From: Acanthosepion esculentum
Lineage: Eukaryota; Mollusca; Cephalopoda; Sepiida; Sepiidae
Direction: 5' to 3'
DNA length: 64,000 nt
Assembly (NCBI GenBank): GCA_964036315.1
Contig: OZ038479.1
Span: 58,622,746 to 58,686,745 of the forward strand
Shown: piece by piece, positions 56,418 through 64,000 of the stretch
How the letters are laid out: each line of letters opens with the position of its first letter
Numbering within the stretch: the first letter of the stretch is position 1
Notes under the pieces: generated by a model
The model's input: the letters and a program-made list of their open reading frames with translations, nothing else
Databases searched by the model: none
What the model was told of the DNA's origin: nothing
Position numbers and translations under genes: made by a program

Positions 56418-57609
56418 TGTTGCAGAATTTATGCTAAGTAAGATGTGTCAGAAGGTGAAATTGTGTGAAAGCCTAAAATGTGCGTGTACATTATGCGTTT
56501 ATCCACAAAAAAATTAAATGAGCCTATGAAGGCAATGTTTAGCACTTTCGTCCCAGCCCCTCAACCTCCGGCGTCTTACTCCCTGGGTTGAGGTGTCTAC
56601 TCGGTCCTAACCGAACTTAAGGGAGTGGCCATAGGTCCCCTGAGCATCCGTAGATCATTCGACCGGTCCGCTGGTTTAATCCTGCTTCCTGCCCACGTTG
56701 TGATTTGTTTGATCCAGAAAGCAGAAGTGATGTCTGTTCATTCATGGTCAACTGAAGATGTAGACACGGATGGGGAGTCTGCGCTAAGAAATTTAGAATG
56801 CATAAAAAAAAAAATTAATATCTGCAGAAAGCCAGACAAACAACTATTCAATGGTTGAATTGTTAATGTCTTTTATATAGCGGAAAAGAATAGTAGAGAA
56901 AAGAAACGGGTTACAGAAAAGAAAAATATTTAACGTAAAAACTCATACACTAGATTCTAGACAGAGAGTGTAGTGATTTACTTGTTGTTAAATCGTCTCA
57001 GAATGATATATGACTCTTGTGATGGAGGGATAAAGATTTCTGTGTGGGGCTTAAAGTTATAGTGGCATTCCTCCTCAGCAGTAGTACAGTAGTAGTAATA
57101 TTAGTGGTAGCAGAAGCAGCGGTACTTATATCAACAGCACATGTTAGCGGACACATCGTTCCAATCTCTGACGTCACTTCCTCTCCTCCTCAAGTCACCA
57201 GCTCGACTCCCCACTGTCTCTAGCCCAACTGTTGCCCGGGTCAATTCTCTTCTCCAGTCTCTTCAAGAATTTTCTCCCATCTCTCCTTTTTCAGCATAAC
57301 TACGCATTTATATAGAAAAACCCGGCTGGTTATAACTGACCCTCCGCCCTACTACTTCGCACGCAATTATCATGGGGTTCTGGCTGCTTCAACCAAAATC
57401 GTGTGAATTCCAAAGGTCCTTCTGACTTACTCAGCTCTACTTCAATTTTTAATCGATAAAAATTATTGCGACCATTTACATTGTCTTCTGATGACCCAGA
57501 TTCAATGGGTACAACTTCTGCCCTAAATCAGATTTCCTCATCAGAAAACAAAATGCTCTGATTTAATTTTGCTATTCAGATCTACCCCAATTTCAATAAA
57601 AATAAATAT

Positions 57610-57610
<1 letters not shown>

Positions 57611-57694
<84 letters not shown>
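57611..57694 (+). repeat. (TG)n microsatellite
   Basis: An uninterrupted GT/TG tract of about 84 bp. It makes artificial VCVC and HTHT frames on both strands. Confidence 0.97.
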
Positions 57695-57697
<3 letters not shown>

Positions 57698-58024
57698 CCC
57701 AGACTCTCTGTGTCACAAATGCAACTTGAAAAAGTCAAGGAAAAACAACATAGTTATAGATTTTAACAATAACATGAATTTATATAGATATATTTGACAT
57801 ACACAGTGATGATAGGTTGCTTGTTAAATGTAGCAAGTAAGATAAGATTGTAAAGAGTGTCCATGCAGAGATTTGTTGGATGAATATTGATGGTTTAAGT
57901 TTGTTTGTGAAATTAAAACAGTTTGATTTCTGCAAGATAAAGTGTCAGTTGTGTGAGTTCAAATAATAGTGTGTATGTGTGTGACAATGGTAAGTGTTGA
58001 TTTAAGTTAAGAAGAGTTGTGTGC

Positions 58025-58440
58025 CTTTTACTGATATGCCAAAGTTGATTAAATATACAATTACTATTTTGTAGTGATAATGTCACTTTTTTAGTAAATT
58101 GTAAGTTAAGTTAATTTACGCGGCAAAGCTGTGCGTGTTGTGTCAAGTGGATGAGAGGCTGGTAGTTTTATTGAATCAGTGTGTTGGCACGTGTGGAGTC
58201 TGCTGGCATCTCTCGAAACTCAGTGTCTGACTGATATTCTAAGGTTGATTAAATGTACAATTACTATTTCATAGTGATAATGTTACTTTTTCAGTAAATT
58301 GTAATTTAAGTATCTTCACGCAGCAATAGTTGTGTGAGTTGTGTTGAGTTGCTGAGAGGTTGGTAGTGGTTGTTGAGTCCGTGTGTTGGCATGCGTGGAG
58401 TCTGCTGGCATCTCTCGCAACTCAATTCCTGACTGACTTG
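58025..58440 (+). repeat. ~205-bp tandem duplication inside the LTR-like element
   Basis: Two diverged copies (about 58030-58232 and 58233-58440) run from 'gttgattaaat.tacaattac' through 'agtaaattgta', to 'gtggagtctgctggcatctc' and 'tcg.aactca'. Confidence 0.85.
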
Positions 58441-58654
58441 AATTGAATTTTTATAGATTTTCGGGTTTTCCAGTAGGCTCCAGACAACTGCGTGGGAAAA
58501 AGTATTTGTCTCTACTTGCTACATTTTGCTGTCCTTTTAACCAATGGGAAGTTGAGTTTGGAAAAGTGAAGTGATGATTGGTTAAAGGTTAATTTGGCGA
58601 AGAGTTCATCTTCCCGTAGGGGGTGACAAGCAAATGTGGAAGATTCCACAATGT

Positions 58655-59220
58655 CATAGTTTTAATGCATTTTTTATTTTATGATTCAGAGCAGATTTTC
58701 GGTAACTGTGTGTCCTGTTTTACAAAGAAAACCGATGATTTAAATTCTCCAAGGCTTTTAACTAATAAAATAAATTTTGAGACTAAAATTTAATTTCTCG
58801 AAATTTCATGAAATTAAGTAAGCGTTTAACATGTAAAAAATATTTTTACCAAGATTTTAGAAAAAGGATCGAAAAATAATGTCATTCACTTGTGAAAAAG
58901 TGCTGAAAGTTTCATTAAAATCCAACAATTATTTAATATTTGCAAGAATTTCCAAATCAATGTGTTTTTCATCTGAAAAAGGGACTGAAACACCGATAGT
59001 AAAAATTAGGCTGACCGTTGATGCAAAGAAAACAAAATGTTTAACCAAAAGTTCAAACGTGCTAAGGATTTAAAAATTTAATAAAATAAAAAAAAATGTA
59101 CTTTGGTCTTTCCTCTTAATAATAACATAAACATTTTGACAATAAAATTTTGCTTTATTAAGTTTGGGGCCTTTTTTCATACATACTATGCTGTTTTTCC
59201 AGCGAATTAGTGGAGAAAAG
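58655..59220 (+). repeat. AT-rich family copy, right of LTR insertion
   Basis: Same order as 42290-42830: 'attcagagcagattttcggt', 'tttcattaaaatccaacaat', 'aaatcaatgtgtttttcatc', 'ctttggtctttcctcttaat'. No gene was found. Confidence 0.6.
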
Positions 59221-59224
59221 GTTT

Positions 59225-60415
59225 GGACGAACACTCACCCCCAAATTCAAAATGTCGAGGTGAAGCATAAGCTTCCTCTACCACCACCTACAAAAATATT
59301 TCCCCAAAGTTTTTTAACAAAATAACATATTCACTGAGTATGTACATACACCAATAAATTCGTCCTGAAAATTTCGTTTGAATTGTAATTTCCTGATTTT
59401 TAGCAAATATTTTAGATTCAGTTGGTGTCGTGTCGATATTTTCCTTCCATTGCGTGAAAAACCAAAATCCATTTTTTTGGTGGCACATTCACTAAAAAGT
59501 GAGGGGCCTTCTATCATTGATTCTGGATTCAGGCACTGTCGGTTATTGGGAAGAATTCTCAGAAATCTATCTTCGAATAAATTTATTCTGTAAATGCCAA
59601 GAAATCTAAGGATTTTAAACACAAAGAACCAAACCTTGTCTTAACACTGCGTTCGGCTGACGTTCAAATGAAATATTGCCTGAAAAGTTATTTCGTGTTT
59701 GTATTGTTTTTTTTATTTTTCTTGTGTTATTCGTTTTAATTTGGATATTATTATTATATGAACTGAACAAACAATGCAAAAATTGAGGAGGTTGATAAAT
59801 CTAAACGAACTTTTAGTGTCCTACCTTCAATTTAAAAATATTTTATTTGTGATCTAATTCCATTGGTTAAAAACATTCCAATACATTTCCTATGTAACAG
59901 CACTGCGATCGACCAAATTCTGGGCAAAATGTGGATCACAGAGTTAAAATCCTACCATACTATTTCCTTGTCTCCTTATTGGTCATTTAATCCTAATATC
60001 GTGTTCTCACCTCCGTCTATATGGATGTCTTTTTTACAGGGTCAAACATCTATTTAAAAAATAATACACTAAAAATATATCAAATTGACAATGAAATAAT
60101 TTAAAATGTGTGCAAATTCCAAGCAATGCTTCGTAAATAATGTTTTTTTTTTGCGTTGGACTGTAATGAAGTATTCTCCGCTGAAGTCTTGCATTATCAA
60201 TGTATATTGTTCTTCATTTGTATTGCATCTCCTCGATCTAAATCACACTTTTTGTTTTTTGATAATGTCTCTTCCTCTTTCAAATACGCAATTAGTTTCC
60301 ACAAATTTGGGTGCATCCTATAACTTCGCTTATTAAAATATTTAAATCAAAGTAACAATAGTGTGAGTCAGATATACTTGATAACAAAGTACTTAATTTA
60401 AAAAAATGCGGCAAA
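59225..60415. other. unassigned
   Basis: No recognised gene or repeat. Open frames of 60-100 codons on both strands overlap one another at 59290-59620 and show no family motifs. Confidence 0.35.
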
Positions 60416-61180
60416 ATTGTCTTGTAGGTACCTCCATGAGATCGATAAAAAAGAGCATAGCATGATGAAAAAGACGTCAAACTTGATGAAAACAAAATTT
60501 TATCATTTAAATGCTTGTTATTATTAAGAGGAAAGACCAAAGTTTGTATTTTTTAATTTTTTTAATTAAATTTTTCGTTCTTTTTAGAACATTCTAAATT
60601 TTGATTAAAAAACCTTGTTTCTCTTTGTATCACCGGAACTAGTAAAATAACATACAATTTTTAGCACGTTTTTTGTATGGCACATATTAATTTGGAAAAT
60701 CTTGCAAAAATAAAAATAATTGTCGGATATAAATGAAACTTTCAGAAACTATTCACAGATGATCGAAATTATTATAATCTTTTTTATTAAAGTCATGGCA
60801 GAAATATTTTTTTTATATTTATCCACCCCCCATAACTAATTTTATGAAAACGCTAGAAATTCGATCGCAACTGGTTTAGTGATTACAATAGTTAACAGCA
60901 CAAGGCTTTGATGAATGCAAATCATGTTTTTTTTTTTGTTTTTAATTGGATTCCCCCTACCTGAAAATCAGCTCTGAATTGTAATATACAAAACTCAATA
61001 AAACAAAGATATTGTTTAATTTCAAATGCTTTTATTTGCTTTTAGTTGTTTTTATGAATATGGACAATATTTTCTGAAAGAAAAAAAGTTTTTGATGAAA
61101 AATGAATTTTTAATACAATTATTTGTTATTTCTTTAATTATAATAGATTTTTACATTTAAGTTGTTAAAATATTATAAAA
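60415..61180 (-). repeat. inverted AT-rich family copy
   Basis: Reads as the reverse complement of 19600-20300, starting with 'taggtacctccatgagatcg' and containing 'ttattattaagaggaaagac', 'aattctgaattg'-type and 'gacaatattttctgaaag' blocks. Confidence 0.6.
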
Positions 61181-61224
61181 TTAGTTAAAAGCCGCATCCG
61201 CTTTCGTAAGTGTCCTTATGAGAT

Positions 61225-61365
61225 AGATTTTTTTTAGTGCATTGTAAATTGTATCGTTTTGACTAATCAGAAGATGCACTGTAATTAAGATCTTTTTTTA
61301 GCGCGATGTAAATTATATCATTTTCACTAATCAGAAGATCCGCAGTAATTAAGAAATGTAATTTT
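61225..61365 (+). repeat. short tandem duplication (~75 bp x2)
   Basis: 'tgtaaattgtatcgttttga' and 'ctaatcagaagatgcactgt' recur as 'tgtaaattatatcattttca' and 'ctaatcagaagatccgcagt', each followed by 'aattaag'. Confidence 0.75.
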
Positions 61366-61659
61366 GTGTTTATAATTGGGCTGCAATTATAAAGTACGGA
61401 AGACCAACCAGAATACAATTAAGTTGCGTTATTTGAGTTAAGCATTGTTCTCCACTGTTAAGGCCTTTACTTTTGAGAAATTAAATTGATTTTACAATTT
61501 CGACTGAGAAGGGTACCTACAAGTATCAGTATCATCTTATGAAATTTATATGATTTTATTTTTATCTTATCTCAGTTATGACATTTTTCCATAAATGAAA
61601 TATCAAAATTAATAATAAAATGAATGGAAATACAAATGACACAGTAAAATGTAATAAAT

Positions 61660-61752
61660 GTACATAAAATTATAGTATTTTATGTACACTTCTGATAAAA
61701 TTTCATAAGAAAGGTACCTATAAATTAATTAGATACCTTTCTTATGAAATTT
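61660..61752. repeat. twin hairpins (element ends)
   Basis: A gtacataaaa/ttttatgtac hairpin (61660-61687) is followed by a 20-bp inverted repeat (61698-61717 and 61733-61752) matching at 19 positions, with a 15-bp spacer. The second arm includes the same 'taagaaaggtac' motif that precedes the hairpin at 17909-17939. Confidence 0.75.
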
Positions 61753-61759
61753 AATCTCA

Positions 61760-62510
61760 CTCTCAACAGTCTTATTTTAATTTCTTTATAATATATTTTC
61801 CATAAAGCATCGTAAACGTAAAGGTGAAAGCTAAGTACAAGAAAAAAATTAGAGCGCTGGAAGTTTTCCTTAAAAATAACGAGCTAAATAATTTGTTCAC
61901 TTAAATCTAAATAACTTCACTTTTCGCCTTCCGTAGAACAAATTATGATCACATAAATGCGTCAATACGTCATTCAACACCTGTCAAGTGACGTGAAAGT
62001 TTATGACCTGCTTTGTGTTATTTTCAAATTACATCTTTTCGGCGTAGAAGCTAAGTCAATCTGGGTTCAAAATATTTTAAATCAACATTATAATTTCTGA
62101 TTTTCTTAAAATAAGTTTTGAAAAAATGATAATTGATTTTTAAAAGAATTTCAAACTGAGATTTTCATCTTTTTTATAAAATGGATGCCATAATAGATTA
62201 TGTCAATTTTGCTGACTCAAAAAAAAAAAAAACAAGATTTTTAACGAAAATTTCGGACGTGCTCGGAATGATTAAAAAATGTAAAAATAAATACCTCGAA
62301 AATACTGTGATCTTTCCTCTTAAATAACATGAACATTTAGACGATAAAATTTTATTTTCGTCAACTTTGGGGTCTTTTTCATCATGCTATGATCTTTTTT
62401 AGCGATCTCATGGAGGTACCTATACGGTAAAAAAAAATCCTATACAGCAAAGTTTTTTACGGCGAAAATTCCTAAGGTGAGTTTCCTCCAGCAAAAATGT
62501 TTACGGCGAA
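61760..62510. repeat. AT-rich sequence ending in a family copy
   Basis: 61760-62090 has nothing that I can assign. 62100-62420 is a plus copy of the AT-rich family ('gatctttcctcttaaataac', 'ttcatcatgctatgatcttt', 'atggaggtaccta'). 62430-62520 holds three diverged repeats of a short 'acggcgaa.attccta' motif. Confidence 0.45.
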
Positions 62511-62515
62511 TGTTC

Positions 62516-62863
62516 CTAGAACCACTTGACCCAATTCTTCCACCGTTTTGCTATCGTACGTTTCTGATTCTGTGATGAAGGGTTGTTGACATCAGCATTA
62601 AAGTTTTTGTACACGGCTTCTTCCGATGACTTTGGACACTTGATTTTGGACTTCCTGTTTCTGATCGATTTTGTTATGCAGGATTCCGCTCTAGTCTGAG
62701 TGCCATTATGGTTCGACTTCAGAGCCGCTCTCCTATTCATCTTAGAATCTGTTGGTTCGCGTTGCTGAATTCCACATAACTTTTTGCAGACTTTTCCTTG
62801 ATGGATTCTCATCACTCTGAAAGTGTCAAAGACCTTGTTACAGCATTTTTCTTCAAGCTTCAC
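62516..62863 (-). pseudogene. non-LTR retrotransposon ORF N-terminal fragment
   Basis: A 115-codon minus-strand frame opens with a C2H2-like knuckle, KCCNKVFDTFRVMRIHQGKV followed by CKK, then basic sequence QQREPTDSKMNRRAALKSNH and KSKIKCPKSSEEAVYKNFNA followed by DVN. A finger followed by 'K..I.WP....D...F..D' resembles the start of polyproteins of some invertebrate non-LTR retrotransposons. I cannot name the clade. The nominal start is a GTG and no RT follows: the frame ends KRWKNWVKWF-stop, and downstream is a repeat. This is a truncated fragment, with moderate certainty about the class. Confidence 0.45.
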
Positions 62864-62879
62864 AGGTCAATTTATAAAA

Positions 62880-63050
62880 ATATTAACTTTCTATTGAATT
62901 TCTGAAAGAAAAAAAACATGAACTTTAGTCTTAAGACAATGGGAAGTTTACAAATAAACAGCTCATCATATCTTGCTTAGATCTTCTCCCATTAAACTTT
63001 ACAATCACCAACTATAGCAAGGAACTTTCATTGCCTTCCCTTTAACTTAT
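62880..63050. other. no feature recognised
   Basis: A short AT-rich stretch between the non-LTR fragment and the SINE. Confidence 0.4.
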
Positions 63051-63054
63051 CTAT

Positions 63055-63480
63055 TTCTTATGGGCACGTGGCCAAGTGATTAGAACGTTCGCATTCTGAC
63101 CATGAGACCAGAGTTCGAATTTCACCATGCTCAATTTGTCAGGAAGGACTGGAGGGGTCGATCGCAGTGTGCGGTACCTTTGGAAAGTGTCTGAAAACCA
63201 TACCACAGGTTGACCCAAGCCTTGTGAGTGAAACTGGGTAGACGGAAACCTTGCGTGCCAGCCATGGATAGCTAGCACGCACGAAGTCACAAGTCATCGT
63301 GGCCGTGGGCTTGAGCGTGCTGGCTTTGTTAAAATTGTTGAATTCGGGTCTCTTTTCCAGAAACTGTAACTATGGTCTGCTCAGCATAACTGCTGTATAA
63401 ACCACAGGTCGGCTCTGTGGGTGTTGAATAAATACGAATGCTAGCCGCCCTAATAGACGGATATCCTCGAATACGAGTGA
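63055..63480 (+). repeat. tRNA-derived SINE, family S1, copy 2
   Basis: The complete 5' end is visible: an A box in 'cgtggccaagtgattagaac' and a B box in 'agagttcgaatttcacc', about 40 bp apart. The body is shared with 53395-53640 ('acctttggaaagtgtctgaa', 'aaaccataccacaggttgac', 'ccaagccttgtgagtgaaac', 'cacaagtcatcgtggccgtg'). The tail past about 63330 is not represented in copy 1. It is likely transcribed by Pol III when intact. The host SINE family name is unknown to me. Confidence 0.82.
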
Positions 63481-63489
63481 CCAGCTATA

Positions 63490-64000
63490 TCTATACATAC
63501 GTACATGCATTTTCTAAAATTCTCCGATGCTAATAACATCATGTGATAATATTCATGTGAATATATTGTAATTACTTCTTATTACAAATTATTTTGTTTG
63601 AAATCCCTCTTTTCAAAAAGATTAAAATTGTGCATTTTTGGTTTTAAACGTTAAAAAATAGGCATACCTTGAAATTTTGATAGATCTATATACAACCATT
63701 TCTATCATTCAGTTGGTTAGGACTCTTTGCCTCTCTAAAATCATAATCTATAATCATCAGTTTTTATTTTTTTTTATTTCTTAGCATTTTCAAGAAAGTA
63801 GCGCTCCATAATTTAATGTGATTTTTCTCTCTGGTAAAGCCATCATCCCAATTGTGAAAACAAATTAAGCAATGGCTAGGTAGGACATACAAATTCATAT
63901 TACACATCACTTTTGTTCAACTCCCTCTTTCTAAAAAATATTTATTTATGTGGGAGGCGAGTAAACAACTAGATGGTTGTCCAGTGAAAATCGGCATGCT
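63490..64000 (-). repeat. second inverted ZNF-unit flank fragment
   Basis: Reverse complement of 33480-33720 and 9360-9640 ('aaattttgatagatctatat', 'ctatcattcagttggtta', 'cattttcaagaaagtagcgc', 'ggtaaagccatcatccc'), followed by a piece matching 32835-32910 ('ttacacatcacttttgttca' compared with 'ttacatatcacttttgtctg'). It continues beyond the window. Confidence 0.65.

Larger units (their letters stand above)
56418..58650. mobile_element. 2.2-kb LTR-like element with ATGT target duplication
   Basis: The element begins TGTTGCAGAATTT and ends GATTCCACA (TG...CA), flanked by ATGT (56414-56417 and 58651-58654). Its flanks join to give the AT-rich family seen uninterrupted at about 42250-42310 ('aataatgtcaacatgg'), so the borders are supported. 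It is GC-richer than its surroundings, encodes no RT or integrase, and contains a (TG)n tract (57611-57694) and a 205-bp tandem duplication (58030-58440). It is either a large solo LTR or a non-autonomous LTR element. Confidence 0.8.

Noticed and set aside
57541..57797. Frames reading VCVC or HTHT
   Set aside because: Translation of the (TG)n microsatellite.
63058..63130. Possible tRNA gene
   Set aside because: A and B boxes are present but the acceptor and anticodon stems do not pair, and the sequence continues into a conserved SINE body that is repeated at 53.4 kb.

Overview
This is AT-rich, intron-and-repeat-type animal DNA. There are no bacterial-style operons, no dense ORFs, and no rRNA or tRNA genes. 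The only long open frames are arrays of C2H2 zinc fingers (ZNF) with TGEKP linkers and pieces of retroelements. Together with tRNA-derived SINEs, Penelope-like elements (PLEs), Ty3/gypsy fragments, a P-element-like transposase remnant and many microsatellites, this points to an invertebrate genome. A lophotrochozoan or cephalopod-like animal would fit the zinc-finger amplification, but I cannot fix the phylum from the sequence alone.

The backbone is a cluster of paralogous ZNF units. Unit A (about 6.4-14.9 kb, minus strand) carries a 17-finger array. Unit C (about 27.6-28.4 kb, minus) is a two-finger relic. Unit B (about 30.0-41.6 kb, minus) carries a 9-finger array. Inverted, finger-less pieces of the same unit lie at about 50.6-53.0 kb and 63.5-64.0 kb. 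A and B are alignable over several kilobases beyond the fingers. Each array ends at a TAA at the same codon of what looks like the same finger, and is followed by about 1 kb of decayed 84-bp finger modules. A decayed finger also lies upstream of each ATG.

Because the units are paralogous, insertions in one copy can be read against the other. Unit B contains a frameshifted Penelope-like element (35.94-39.24 kb) inserted in a TA microsatellite. It has RT and GIY-YIG domains and three pseudo-LTRs with hammerhead-ribozyme-like cores. Unit B also contains a 1.2-kb insertion (30.45-31.67 kb) and an 81-bp tandem triplication (32.03-32.27 kb). The inverted unit at 51-53 kb is split by an 860-bp solo LTR with a 4-bp target duplication.

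The spaces between units are a mosaic. They hold gypsy relics (RT at 2.3 kb, integrase at 22.6 kb, gag at 44.1 kb on the minus strand, RT/RNase H at 48.7 kb), two larger LTR-like elements (46.9-48.7 and 56.4-58.65 kb), a second Penelope RT fragment (54.8 kb), a P-like transposase C-terminus (29.2 kb), a non-LTR ORF fragment (62.5 kb), tRNA-like SINEs, and a small MITE (24.4 kb). There are also about a dozen copies of an unnamed AT-rich, often palindromic repeat family whose ends carry a GGTACC-centred motif. Apart from the two ZNF arrays, I see no gene likely to make an intact protein.
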